From positions 56,519,805 to 56,583,804 of the forward strand of contig OY755237.1 of NCBI GenBank assembly GCA_963576725.1: DNA of 64,000 bases, read 5' to 3'. Shown here piece by piece: positions 1 through 10,566 of this stretch. This DNA comes from Azorinus chamasolen (Eukaryota > Mollusca > Bivalvia > Cardiida > Solecurtidae). How positions within the stretch are numbered: the stretch's first letter is position 1; every line of letters begins with the position of its first letter. Under the pieces are notes generated by a model, which saw only the letters and a list, made by a program, of their open reading frames with translations, was not told the origin of the DNA and searched no databases. The position numbers were made by a program, and so were the translations under genes.

Positions 1-40
1 TGACTTTTGAAAGACCAGTAAACCAAATCATATACACTGA

Positions 41-292
41 GCCCTTTCCCTGTTAAATATCCATGTAAGAAATTATGACATCATGCATAATTATTATCTG
101 GATTTTATAATGGCATATTTACACAGGATTCTTTTGGTATTGGTAGAAATTGTAAAGTCAGATTTATTGTAATTTCATACGCAAACATAATAGCCCCTGA
201 TTAGACCGGTGCTACAGGAGTCGTCTGATCTAGGTCTACTCTAGTTGCAGAGATTTATGGAGGAAACGGTTAACTGTAATTCGCCCGTAGCG
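41..292. mobile_element. TTAA-type hairpin MITE, subtype A2
   Basis: A complete but diverged copy of the commonest repeat in the window. It opens with CCCTTTCCCTG, contains an ATGACATCATG block and an internal hairpin whose arms resemble GCAAACAGAGCAGACC and its complement (181-255), and closes with GGAGGAAACGGTTAA. Termini of the form TTAACCCTTTCC/GGAAAGGGTTAA resemble piggyBac ends (TTAA target site, CCCTTT start). No coding capacity. Confidence 0.6.
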
Positions 293-1056
293 CGCTGAAA
301 GTTCATGGGAAAAAACTCATGCATCATCATTTAATACAAGCGCTGTGCAGCTTTATTCTCATTGCATGCGGACAATTGAATAGATTATTTATAGTACATA
401 ATGTCAATGGCTATTAATGGCGGTAAATAGACACTGATAATGGTATATGAATTGGACTGTTGTAAGTGAAATTTGTTTTGGAATACGATACTGATCAATT
501 TAATCGAACTCGCCATGGAAATAAATCAACAGTATAACCAACAGCCAAACCACTGCTACGTATTACTACATAATCAATACAGTTGAACCTCTCTATAACC
601 GTCAGTTAATGAATAAACATTGATGTATATCTCACATGTTTTGGTTCTGGTTTTCACTAATAAAGTGAACAAGACTTAAATGCATTTTATTCATTGAAAC
701 AATACAAAATCTCGATATGGCGGTCACTTAAAGTCCCAGTAAAGTTCAGCATCACTTTTCCTCTTGAAAATTTTAAAAGATCGATTTTTTGTCCAAAGAC
801 AGTTTTAAAACACTAGCAAACAAGTAGTGGTGCTAGAAAAATATTTCATTTCGAAGAAATGAACGGGCTTTACCACGGGAATCCCAGGTTGGACGTATCG
901 CCCACTAAATACTAATGCGCTACGATAACGTGGTCGTCACGTGACGTGTGCGCTCAAAGAAAGTTAGCAAAGATGACGACTAACAAGCTGCATACGACAG
1001 GACGGAGTCGCATTCAATGACGCCACTTCTGTAAAGTCGCCATTTTTATACAGTGG
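293..1056. other. No gene recognised
   Basis: AT-rich stretch without a credible reading frame. A faint Tigger-like arm (CCTCTCTATAACC) is seen near 590. The palindrome CACGTG within TCACGTGACG near 937-946 is a possible E-box but no gene is attached. Confidence 0.5.
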
Positions 1057-1284
1057 TTAACCCTTTCACTGTTCTATGTTTATTTCAAATTTCAATACCT
1101 ACTGAATACGTTATAGTTATAATGAAATATGAAATTTGGAACATTGTAGCCAATATAGAAAGTAAAGAAACAGGAGTATCAACATCCATTGACAAACAGA
1201 GCAGACCCTGAACAGACGGCTCCTATAGGAACCGTCTGATCTGCACATGCGTGAAAATGCCTTTATATGAAGTAATGGGTTTAA
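1057..1284. mobile_element. TTAA-type hairpin MITE, subtype A1
   Basis: Starts TTAACCCTTTCACTG and ends near GGGTTTAATT. It carries the A1 signature (GTTCTATGTTTATTTC, then a GTAGCCA...AAAGTAAAGAAACAG block) and an internal hairpin around 1196-1246. No ORF. Confidence 0.65.
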
Positions 1285-1647
1285 TTACTATTTTCCCCAG
1301 AATACTGTACCGATTAGCTACACAATGACCTCATTTCCGACACCCGATTACTGTACAAAGATCTCATTTCCGATATCCCTTTTGACTTTACATAACAGAC
1401 ATGGGTGTTAAGCTATTAAATGTGATGCGTTAGTAGTGCCAATCTCTAGGGTGTAATGGGATTAATTGATTAAATCGATTTCACATTCATTCTTTTAATC
1501 TCTCTCACCAATGAGTTTGCCTTTCTCTAAGTGGATTGATTGAGGAAAAACAAATAGCGCATAATACAGGGTGACTGGTTGCACTCATGGCAATGACTAA
1601 ACAGGTTTCTGTAGTAAGAGTACCAGCAACAGAGTTGTGACATTTTC

Positions 1648-1895
1648 TTAACCCTTACCTGATGAATATTCATGTCAGAAATAATGTATTTATGAATATC
1701 AATCAGCTGCATTTACATAATGGCATTATGAGAAAGGATATTTTAACCATTTTACAAACTGTATAGTTAGATATATATTAATTCATAAGCAAACGGAGCA
1801 GACTCTGATCAGATTTCTCCTAAAGGAGTCATGTGATTTGGATCTAACCTGTTTGTAAAGTCACAGACAGGCGTATTTATGGAGTAAAGGGTTAA
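1648..1895. mobile_element. TTAA-type hairpin MITE, subtype A2
   Basis: Full-length copy of 248 bp from TTAACCCTTACC to GTAAAGGGTTAA, with an internal hairpin (AAGCAAACGGAGCAGAC near 1789). It lies about 225 bp upstream of the receptor start codon, so it may sit in that gene's 5' regulatory region. Confidence 0.65.
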
Positions 1896-2119
1896 GTGGA
1901 TTTCTGTAATCAGTTAGTTGTGACCTGGGTTAGCCAACTCCCAAATGATCAACTGACCTAGGCACGCACAGTATGTCATCCAATATCCTTTCATATGGGA
2001 TGGGCGTTTATGTAAAGCAGCGGTGAACGAATTTCAGCGATCGAACTATTAAGTGCACAAGTTTCAGGATCTATTTTTTCTCATTCACTCTAAAGGATAG
2101 TAATCTTCATACTTCAGTG

Positions 2120-2614
2120 ATGGCAGAATTACGAGTCGTTGTTTTGCTGGTGATAGTGCTATTTTGTCTAGACTGTTGTGAAGCTCAGTCACGCAATGAT
2201 TCTATCAGACTCATGGATGATGTTCTTCGCGGATACAACAAGAAACACAGACCTGTTTTAAATTATTCTAACCCTGTACATGTCAATGCCTCGTTCTACG
2301 TGATATCACTTCAAGACTTTGACGAAGTCGACGGCGTGATCTCGATGGTCCTCATGATGTATGTGTCCTGGTTTGACGAAACAATTACATGGGACCCGGA
2401 TTCGTACGGCGGAATAACTTCTCAGATATATAGCGTTGATGATATCTGGCACCCGCTCTTAGTTATGGTTTCGTCAACCAAAGATTTCCGAGACATAGCC
2501 GAGGACTGGATGACACTTCGCGTATATTCTTTGGGATTAGTCTCCTTCACACCCGGTATTCTAGTAAAGAGCTCGTGTGGTGTGGATGTAACATACTATC
2601 CATTTGATAGTCAG
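2120..2614 (+). CDS. Cys-loop (nicotinic acetylcholine receptor-like) subunit, exon 1
   Basis: First coding exon of a pentameric ligand-gated channel subunit (residues 1-165), acting at the plasma membrane. The ATG at 2120 is chosen because an in-frame GTG lies just before it and a hydrophobic signal peptide (RVVVLLVIVLFCLDCC) follows at once. The extracellular ligand-binding domain shows the loop D Trp in VSWFDETITWDP, the loop A region DDIWHP, Asn-glycosylation sites NYS and NAS, and the first half of the Cys-loop, CGVDVTYYPFDSQ. The exon ends at a strong donor, CAG|GTACGT at 2614/2615, in phase 0; reading through the donor leaves the family consensus. The next exon, 3.7 kb away, supplies the second cysteine. 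Known of the family: nicotinic receptors are greatly expanded in molluscs. The ligand is inferred, not shown. Confidence 0.9.
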
Positions 2615-2779
2615 GTACGTGTAACAGATAGAACTACTGTCAGAATTTACCCGCTCTCTAATGAAAATGTATGTATGAATGGATCATTTCATCAAATTAA
2701 ATTAATGAAACTAGACTGTCGCAGGGCAGCAAAGTTCGCCTATTGTAGACATTGTCTACAAAGATGAAGTCCATAATAT

Positions 2780-3866
2780 TTTTCTATTTTAACTGAACTA
2801 CATCAATGTTAAACCTACTGGCAAACTCTATTCCAAATACCAGCAACACATGGCAAGTATTTCATGTTGTATTAGTGCATCTTAACACTTACCCCAAAAC
2901 TTTAACCTTGAGATTTCAGTCCAAAAAGCTAAGTCCAAAACAGGTGAAATTTGGACTAAAATTCAACTTCACTTTAAATCTTAACTACACTACATCAGTG
3001 TACAACACAACGGGAACCTCCATTCCAAATATCAGCTTTCTAGGGTAAATTTTACATGTAATATTAGTGCATTTCAACACTTATCCCAAAACTTTAACCT
3101 TCCTATTTCAGCCCGAAAAGCTAAGTCCAAAACAGGTGAAATTTGACCAATATTCAGTTTTATTTATAATTTTAACTACCCTACATCAATGTTCAACACA
3201 TCGGGAACCTCCATTTCAAGTATCAGCTTCCTAGGGTAAATATTTCATGTAGTATTAGTGCATTTCAACACTTACCCCAAAACTAACTTTGAGATTTCAG
3301 CCCAAAAAGCTAAGTCCAAAACAGGTGAAATTTGGACTAAAATTCAATTTTATTTTAAATTTTAACTACCCTACATCAATGTTCAACACACAGGGAACCT
3401 CCATTCCAAATATCAGCTTTCTAGGCCAAACATTTCATGTAGTATTAGTGCATTTCAACACTTAACCCAAAACTTTAACCTTCCTATTTCAATCCTAATA
3501 GCTAAGTCCAAAACGGTGAACTTTTGACCGATATTCAGTTTTATTTTGAATTTTAACTACCCTACATCAATGTTCAACACACAGGGAACCTCCATTCTAA
3601 ATATCAGCTTTCTAGGCCAAACATTTCATGTAGTATTAGTGCATTTCAACACTTACCCCAAAACTTTAACCTTCCTATTTCAGTCCTAATAGCTAAGTCC
3701 AAAACAGGTGAACTTTTGACCAATATTCAGTTTTATTTTAAATTTTAACTACACTACATCAATGTTCAACACACTGGGAACCTCCATTTCAAGTATCAGC
3801 TTCCTAGGGCAATTATTTCATGTAGTATTAGTGCATTTCAACACTTACCCCAAAACATTAACCAAA
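2780..3866. repeat. 191-bp satellite, about 5.5-6 copies
   Basis: The marker ATTAGTGCAT starts at 2871, 3063, 3254, 3444, 3635 and 3827, giving spacings of 190-192 bp. Each unit also holds CTACATCAATGTTCAACAC, CTAAGTCCAAAAC and a TTTCATGTAGT block. The first units are the most diverged. The array sits wholly in the receptor intron. Short open frames in it are chance. Confidence 0.95.
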
Positions 3867-3867
3867 A

Positions 3868-3946
3868 GCCAACGCAGACGCAGACGCCGGCGCCGACGCC
3901 GATGCCGACGCCGACGCCGACGCAGATGACGCCGACGGCGGGGTGA
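3868..3946. repeat. GACGCC hexanucleotide repeat, GC-rich
   Basis: Imperfect (GACGCC)n tract with CAGACG, GCCGGC and GATGCC variants directly after the 191-bp satellite. It contrasts sharply with the AT-rich intron and is rich in CpG. Confidence 0.85.
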
Positions 3947-4193
3947 TTCCATAAGCCCCCTATTCTTCGAATAGGCGAGCTAAAATAGTAAACCCATATT
4001 CTCACATTGACGTCTTTTGACGCCTTTATAAAGCCACTTTCTGAAACCATTGTGATAAATACATTGTAATGCCTTAGCTAAATCGCAATGGACGTACGCT
4101 ACTGGTGTCCCTTGACGTTACACATGACGTCGACGTTTACGCCAGCGAATACGGACATTATCATTATCATGCCACAATATGCAACAATACAAA

Positions 4194-4418
4194 TCAACCC
4201 TTTCCCTCATATAAAATCTTCCTCACACATTTGCAAACAGAGTAGACCGAGATCAGACGGTCACTGTGGGATACGCCTGAGCAGGGTCTGCTCTGTTTGC
4301 TGATGAACTTATAATAGTTCTGACTACAGTTTCTACCAATACAAAATTGATGCCATTTTAAAAATACAGCTGATAGATTTCCATCATGCCATTGTTTAAT
4401 AAATATTGAACAGGGTAA
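4194..4418. mobile_element. TTAA-type hairpin MITE in receptor intron
   Basis: Begins CAACCCTTTCCCTC, has the hairpin arms GCAAACAGAGTAGACC and GGTCTGCTCTGTTTGC (about 4230-4300), and ends TTGAACAGGGTAA. Inverted orientation relative to the copy at 1057. Confidence 0.65.
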
Positions 4419-5869
4419 GATATATTAATATAATTATAATATTAAATTCCATTTACAGTAAAACTCAACTAAACCGGGGTTTTAGGAGAGAAGAAAAGCA
4501 GATCTTTTTAAGCCGGTGGTTGCTTAATGCATAATGAAAGTCATGACGAAAGCTGTTTTAAACATAATTATCTTCTCCATGCTGTCGAGACTCTATTTTT
4601 ACACATTCAATTTTTTCCTGTTTTCTGTTTCTTTAATATTCTGTTTTGTCTAACCTTTTTCTTAGCTGCTTTCGTTTTTGACCGCTTCATATGTTTCGTT
4701 ATAATTCCTTGGTACATATCGTATTTTCTGACATTCTGGTGAGATTTCGATTTAATATATTTCCTGTGTTGCTTTCATTTGTGTATATATGAGTTTTATT
4801 TTATCGTTTACTTTGTCACCCGATCTCTTCATCATTAAAACCTATTAAAAAAAGAACAGAAACTGAAGTCAATATTTAACCCGTTCTGCGACGTCAAACA
4901 TTTGAAAGGGAAATTTAATGTGGACTATTTAATGTATTGATAAAATACAATATAATAAAAGAACTATTATAAGTTATATATCAGATCAATCAATTTTATA
5001 CAATGAATTATATTTTAATTAATTCACGCTTTTCAAAATAAAACAACTTTGTCTTTCTTGTAAAATTGAACGTACATTTTATAACTGGGGACATTTAATG
5101 GGACAAAACAATGTATTGTTTAAACACGTATAATAATGGTACACAGAAACTATTTTAGAATATAAATCTTAATAAAATTTTCAATGACCAGCGAACAGGT
5201 ATAGGTTAACAGATACATCGGTGAAAGTTGCACTTGCTGTTTTCACTGACCCTTGGACATTTTCCCGTGTTTTGGTTTTTCACTAGGTCACATGTTCTTA
5301 ATCCTAAATTTTGTAAACAATTTGAACCATGACGTCTGGAAATGACGTAACATCAGCGCCGCAGACTATTTATGTGAAATTTCCCGCGATTAACGGCAAA
5401 ATTAAATGAAAATTAAGCTATGTCGGATGAAAATGTAACGCCCGGACATCAGTAATTTAGCTGTTACTTAGGTTTCGTGTGGTGATTATTCTTGATTTAT
5501 CTCAAGAAAAAAATAAATTCATTAACAGCATTAAGAAACACATTGTATTAGCTTTCTTTTGATATATAACAATACTATAATAAAAAACAGATGTTATATA
5601 CTATTCAGATGAAAGCGCTGGATTAACATATTTTCAAAAGTTGCATTGGTTTTTGACGTTACATAATTATAGAATATTCCACTTTTGTAGTAAATGCTGC
5701 TTTTCAGTAGATTTATTCAAGAGGCTGAGTCTAAAATGACCCATGAGGTACGCGTAGCCGCTAACAGAAATCTCCATACAGTAAGCACTTTTTAAACCAA
5801 CAGCAAACATGTACTATAAAGATAGGAGATTCATCCAATATCTATAAACTATAGGAAGTTTCTCTCCAT

Positions 5870-5962
5870 TATACATTATTCCATAAGCAAACAGAACAGA
5901 CCCTGATCAGACGACTCCTATAGGAATCTCTAATCTTGGTATTAACTGTCTGTAAAAGCGTT
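5870..5962. mobile_element. MITE A hairpin fragment
   Basis: Partial copy with AAGCAAACAGAACAGACC and a degraded return arm; no intact outer ends. Lies in the receptor intron about 350 bp before the acceptor site. Confidence 0.5.
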
Positions 5963-6315
5963 AAAAGAGATTAATGAAGTTGTGATCTTTCATCTTGCCA
6001 GACAAGAACAACTTTCTAACATTTCAATTATTTCATGTATTTCAACATTTCTCTATAGTTTCTTCAAATTACATATTAATAAACATTCCTAATTCTGTGA
6101 CTTTCATGTTGAAAGTAGACCGTCAGGACCGAGTGGACCACGGGAAGAAAGCGAAAATGCATTTTCCGTTGATAAACGTTTAATATTAGAAATCTTTATT
6201 CAACGTCAAATTCAAACATGATCATTCTTTTTTTGCTGTAACAACTTAACTTTAGCCAATTATACTTTTGTTCTTTCGTATTTATAGTGCGTAACTTTCT
6301 TATTGACTTTTACAG

Positions 6316-7068
6316 AATTGCAACTTGCGGTTTACCCCCTGGGCTGAATCCATGGAGGAAATACAGCTTCATACACCATTGGAACACGTGAACAGGAACT
6401 TTTACACTGAACACGGTGAGTGGAATATAGCGGATGATTCACTTTACGTCACTTCATCCAACTACCTAAATCTGCACTTCAAATTGGAAAGGAGGCCGAT
6501 GTTTGCAGTGGTGAACACCATATTGCCGCTAATTTTACTGTCAGGGCTAAACGTCTTGGCGTTCGTCCTGCCTGCTGACTCGGGCGAAAGGATGTCTTAC
6601 TCGATCACAGTTCTGCTGGCAATCGCCGTCTTCTTGACCCTTGTAGCGGATAACCTGCCTCAAACCTCGAAACCCATGTCGGTTCTGGCCTTTTTCCTGT
6701 CGGTCAACTTGTTTATCAGTTGTTTAATATGCATAGCGACTATATTGAATCTGAAAACCTTTCATACACAAGAAGATCAGGAAATACCTTCATGGCAACA
6801 ACGCTTGGTCCGTTATGCTGGCTGCTCAAGAAAGATGTATACCGTAAAAGAAACCGGACTAAAAAATGATAAAATGTTGGAAAAGCCGACACAGAGGAAC
6901 ACAGACATTGACAACGTAGATAACGTCAAAATCAAAGTTGGCAATACCTGGCAAAATATAACATGGAGGGACGTCGCAACAGCTACTGACAAAGTGTTGA
7001 TACTTGTTTTCAGTATCGTTGAAGTGATTAACACAGTAGTGTTTATCATGTGTATAACTGTACGTTAA
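6316..7068 (+). CDS. Cys-loop (nicotinic acetylcholine receptor-like) subunit, exon 2 (terminal)
   Basis: Second and last coding exon (residues 166-415, stop TAA at 7066). Its first residues NCNLRFTPW complete the Cys-loop (Cys153 to Cys167, 13 residues between) and give a loop B-like Trp174. Loop C (about 199-220) has no adjacent cysteine pair, so this is not a classical alpha subunit. Four membrane segments follow: TM1 about 227-250, TM2 258-279, TM3 287-309, TM4 about 390-413. Before TM2 the motif GERMS puts Glu at -1' and the outer end VADNLP puts Asp at 20', both typical of cation-selective channels (inference). The TM3-TM4 loop is of ordinary length, about 80 residues. The whole protein of 415 aa has normal family length. 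Ligand and partners are unknown; it may act as a structural or non-binding subunit. Confidence 0.92.
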   Translation, partial: NCNLRFTPWAESMEEIQLHTPLEHVNRNFYTEHGEWNIADDSLYVTSSNYLNLHFKLERRPMFAVVNTILPLILLSGLNVLAFVLPADSGERMSYSITVLLAIAVFLTLVADNLPQTSKPMSVLAFFLSVNLFISCLICIATILNLKTFHTQEDQEIPSWQQRLVRYAGCSRKMYTVKETGLKNDKMLEKPTQRNTDIDNVDNVKIKVGNTWQNITWRDVATATDKVLILVFSIVEVINTVVFIMCITVR

Positions 7069-7404
7069 ATTTCAACACGTTTGTTTTCATTAACATTCTG
7101 CGCGATTGCTGTTATTGAAACCTACTTTATACTTCAGGACGTGTGTTGTGACTGATTACTGTAGGTTATCTTCTGTAAGTTTATTGTGAAAAATTACGTT
7201 AAGGTGTCGGAAACAACAATCACCTAAATACCGGGTATCGTTTTTTGTATTAATGAATAGTCAGTGCTCTCTTTTACCCATTGCATTGGCGAAATACAAC
7301 AAGAAATACTCCCAAAGCCTTGTACATCCCCACCCGTTTCATACATGTATAACCAATCTTTATTTTGGCTTAATCCGACAGCCGTTTATGAGGATGTATT
7401 TACC

Positions 7405-7690
7405 CTACGCGTTTGTTGCGGTTGTGACAGCACTTAAACCTCTTACGCGCATGTTGTGGTTGTTGCATTACGTTAACCTTCTACGCGTTTGTTGCGGTTG
7501 TAATATCACTTAAACCTCCTACGAGTTTGTTTTGGTTGTAACACTACGTTAACCCCTTAGGCGTTTATTGTGGTTGTAATAGTACTTAAATCTTCTACGC
7601 GTTTGTTTTGTTCGTAACCGTACTTTAACCTTCTACGCGTTTGTTGTGATTGTACCAGTACGTTTATCTTCTATTGTACCAGTACGTTTA
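7405..7690. repeat. 38-bp minisatellite, 7 copies
   Basis: Units start at 7405, 7443, 7481, 7519, 7557, 7595 and 7633, exactly 38 bp apart, with consensus near CTACGCGTTTGTTG then GGTTGTAA and CACTTAAAC. Alternate units carry ACGTTAACC or CACTTAAACC, hinting at a 76-bp dimer. It begins about 340 bp after the receptor stop codon. Confidence 0.9.
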
Positions 7691-8021
7691 GCTTCTCCGA
7701 CCAACTGGCATTCTAATTAAATATACTTATTTGAAAAATGAAAAGTACCTACTGTAATGTCTGTGGTCAGTTTTTTGTCGATGAGATTTAGTTCAGTAAT
7801 AAAACGTTACTACTACATAAATACCCGGTGAATTCGAGCGATCTTGTACGAAATGTTTCACCATGTACTTAGTATCTTGTTAACCCTTCTCTTGCTGAAT
7901 TTTAAAATACAGTTCTCCTTGTTTACCCATGCCCTGTTGTATAATTACATATATCTTCACTGTGTACAAGTAATTCGCTGTGCAATCACTTCTATGAAGT
8001 GCACTGGTTGCACAATTAACT

Positions 8022-8092
8022 TGTAAATAGCGCAGACCCTGATGAGACAGCTCCTGCAGGAGCTGTCTCATCTGGGTCTTCACTATTTACAG
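8022..8092. repeat. Perfect-arm hairpin, family C
   Basis: Arms GATGAGACAGCTCCTGCAG and its complement CTGCAGGAGCTGTCTCATC meet head to head at 8056-8061, flanked by TGTAAATAGCGCAGACC and ACTATTTACA. Related but distinct from the MITE A hairpin. A second member lies at 43695-43868. The core region 7860-8130 between CTTCTCTTGCTG and AAGGGTTAA is probably the whole element. Confidence 0.7.
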
Positions 8093-8146
8093 GTAGGTAT
8101 ATTGACGTGAACACCAAGCGAAGGGTTAAATGTGGATACAGTAAAA

Positions 8147-9236
8147 TCTCGATTATTCGAGTTTTCTGTATAATAATTTAGACCCTTTTAGACAGATGGC
8201 TGCTTAATGCATGGTGAAAGTCATGGAGAAAGCTCTCTTAAAGATCGATAATAATCACAGGGGTCTGGACCGCTTCATGAGGGTCTATATGTACTATATA
8301 ATAACAAGGGTTCCAACTTGCAAAACGGATATCCGTGTACCACGAGTACAAATATGACTACAACTCTTATAATTTAAATGATAATTTCGTAATTCTTTCG
8401 GCTATTGAAAGCCAATATATTTTTATATCAAATAAATATAATCTTCTGATGGTAACTTATGCAACGATGATTTTCTCAAAATTTCACGTGTTTTCTGGGT
8501 CATTGATAAACGTTCGTTCACCCTGGTTTCACTATATTACAGCGATAACCTGGCGATTTTCAGTTCTAAAGATGGCGTGGTTCAATAAACAACCCAATTA
8601 TATTACCAATCTCCATTTGTTTTGTCTTCTAAATAAGTAAGCAACAGCGGCCTTTCTGTCTGTCGTTATGTTTCTATTTCGAATGGTGCCATTTTGCAAC
8701 ACATTTGAATGGAGCAATTTCATCCGTACAATGGCTCCTTCCTCGACGATTTGAAGCAAACTGACAAAACTCGCTAGTTTACATCATTCATTTGATGCTG
8801 GGGACTAAAAAATTGGAGGTGGGTGATAGAATTGATTCGTTTTATTGAACCACTCAATTTTTTAAACTGCAAATTGTCAGGTTATTGCTGTGATATAGTG
8901 AAACCGGTGTGAACGAACGTTTGTCAATGACCAAAAAAAACACGTGAAATTTTAGGAAAATCATTGTTGGATTGATACTTGTTCATAAGTTACCGTTATA
9001 AGATTATATTTATTTGATAGAAAAATGTATTGGTTTCAATAGCGGAAAGAATTACGAAATTATCATTTAAATTATAAGAGTTACAGTCATATTTGTACTC
9101 GTGGTACACGGATATCCGTTCTGCTAGTTGGAACCCTTGTTATTATATAGTACATATAGACCCCCATGAAGCGGTCAAGACCCCTGCAATAATAATACGG
9201 ATTTTAGTGTTCGAATAATCGATATTTTACTGTATT
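8147..9236. mobile_element. Foldback element with ~440-bp terminal inverted repeats
   Basis: Left arm runs from TACAGTAAAATCTCGATTAT (8150) through GGATATCCGTGTACCACGAG to about 8600; the right arm (about 8830-9236) is its reverse complement and ends ATATTTTACTGTA. The arms are well matched, with indels, and surround a unique centre of about 200 bp. The tips resemble Tigger/pogo ends (CAGTAAAA, TA target). A 101-codon open frame at 8335-8640 lies in one arm and is not a recognised protein. No transposase remains. Confidence 0.8.
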
Positions 9237-9351
9237 GAATTGGGTCATGAGATCATTATACATTGTATAATGTGTAGACCTAAATCAGGGGCAACTACCA
9301 CTAAAGGTGATGAATACGGCCACTAGCACATTTGACACAGAGATGTGGGTT

Positions 9352-9552
9352 ATAGAAATAAATCACTACAATATCGGCTACAGTTTAGAAAAAAACTCCG
9401 GAAAACCTGAAATTTCCTCAAAATTTCTAAGTCAAAATGCTGTAATTCCATTAAAATCAATGTAGTGTAACAAAATTCAACTTTGATCTGTAACTCATTA
9501 TTATAAAGCTACATACCAAATATCACATCAATATCTGCTGGGGTTTAGAAAT
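9352..9552. repeat. Diverged left unit of a ~160-bp tandem array
   Basis: Shares CTCCGGAAAACCTGAA, GATCTGTAACTCATTAT, and CACATACCAAATATCA with units at 10567-11070. The array is interrupted here by the 1-kb element at 9553-10566. Confidence 0.75.
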
Positions 9553-9564
9553 AGAGAATAATAG

Positions 9565-9690
9565 GTTAGTGCCGTAGATGGGACGCTTTATCCGACGAGG
9601 GGAGAAAACGTTGAGGCGAGGCTTGCCGAGCCTCAACTGTTTTCTCTCCGAGTCGGATAAAGGCGTCCCATCTACGGCACTAACCTATCA
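9565..9690. repeat. Long palindrome
   Basis: Left arm GTTAGTGCCGTAGATGGGAC and right arm GTCCCATCTACGGCACTAAC are exact complements, with further pairing through TTTATCCGAC/GTCGGATAAA and GAGAAAAC/GTTTTCTC toward a centre near GGCTTGCCGAGCC. Would extrude as a cruciform. Confidence 0.85.
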
Positions 9691-10231
9691 TTCGATTTAT
9701 CCAGTCAATATAGTTAAATGTCTTTTTTATAGACTCATAACACTCTTGAAATAATTTACATTGAAAATGCAGTTTTTCGATCAACGGATCCCTCCCTTTT
9801 CACTTCCATTTAGACGTAAATAGATCTAATGAGCTACCGCAGAGGAATATAGTTTCGATACTTGTATTACTAGAAGGGAAACGTGGTTGAAAAATTGAAA
9901 AATAAGATGATTTGAATCGAGGGTCGATAAGTTATTTCAAACAGACATGATCTATATTCTTTGGTCAAATTCGAGTTACGTAGTCTCGGTTTCTATTTTT
10001 AGATTCTACCTAACGTCACTCAGAAATCGATGGAACTGAACAGGCTATATTTAGGTTTATGACTATCACCGCCCCTGTAAGAGTTTATCAATCAAATAAT
10101 CATGAGAGTGAAAAGAAAACATTTACTATTTATCTGTCAATCTTTGCTTCCAGGTTTGATTTTATCAAAAACGGGTTTTGCCAGCGGTGGATTAAATTAA
10201 AAAAAGTGATAAATCAACGTCATTTTGTATG

Positions 10232-10328
10232 TGGCCTCAGTGGCGTAATCGGTAAGGGCGACGTCTCTAGAAAGATTAGAATTAGTTTTTGTAGGATCAG
10301 GCGCGGGTTCGAATCCAGCTGTAGCCAA
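10232..10328 (+). tRNA. tRNA-like sequence (type II or intron-bearing), probably pseudogene
   Basis: Pol III internal promoter boxes are present: A box TGGCGTAATCGG and perfect B box GGTTCGAATCC. The acceptor arms GGCCTCA/TGTAGCC pair at only 5 of 7 positions. The span of about 96 nt between ends is too long for a standard tRNA, so it is Leu/Ser-like with an extra arm, carries an intron, or is a tRNA-derived repeat head. It is followed by a T-rich run (ATTTTTATTTTTTC), a plausible pol III terminator. Confidence 0.45.
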
Positions 10329-10566
10329 TTATTTTTATTTTTTCTCATTTGAATAATTCTTCTGGTGACAAAATAGATCTGTTAGATCTATTCCATCAAC
10401 ATGTTTATGAATATTTACAGAAAACTAAAATAGTTCCATGGTTATAGAATCATTACGCCTATCTACTAACCTAATAAACCTTCCACTACCGGAAGTAACC
10501 TAATAAACCTAAGTTTATTTGCACCCCCTTTATTATGTCACTAGAGAAGCCTGGTGACTGGATAAA

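Larger units (their letters stand above)
2615..6315 (+). other. Intron of the Cys-loop receptor gene
   Basis: A 3.7-kb intron with donor GTACGT at 2615 and acceptor TTTTACAG ending at 6315, both phase 0. It contains a 191-bp satellite, a GACGCC repeat, MITE copies at 4194-4418 and 5870-5962 and otherwise AT-rich DNA (about 4420-5870) without a recognised gene. Confidence 0.85.
9553..10566. mobile_element. 1-kb element carrying a tRNA-like sequence, inserted in a tandem array
   Basis: Array sequence is seen on both sides: it stops at GTTTAGAAATA (about 9552) and restarts at AAACCTCCGGAAAACC (about 10569). Inside are a 126-bp palindrome (9565-9690), 12-bp perfect inverted repeats TTTATCCAGTCA (9696-9707) and TGACTGGATAAA (10555-10566), and a tRNA-like sequence near 10232. 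A related segment occurs at 14655-15090. No protein frame. Class unknown; it may be a non-autonomous DNA element that captured a tRNA gene. Confidence 0.6.

Noticed and set aside
2615..2767. Read-through of receptor exon 1 to the stop at 2767
   Set aside because: Past 2614 the peptide leaves the Cys-loop consensus, whereas splicing to 6316 restores it exactly.
8335..8640. 101-codon frame in the foldback arm
   Set aside because: The opposite arm carries the same DNA without an open frame, and the peptide matches no family I know.
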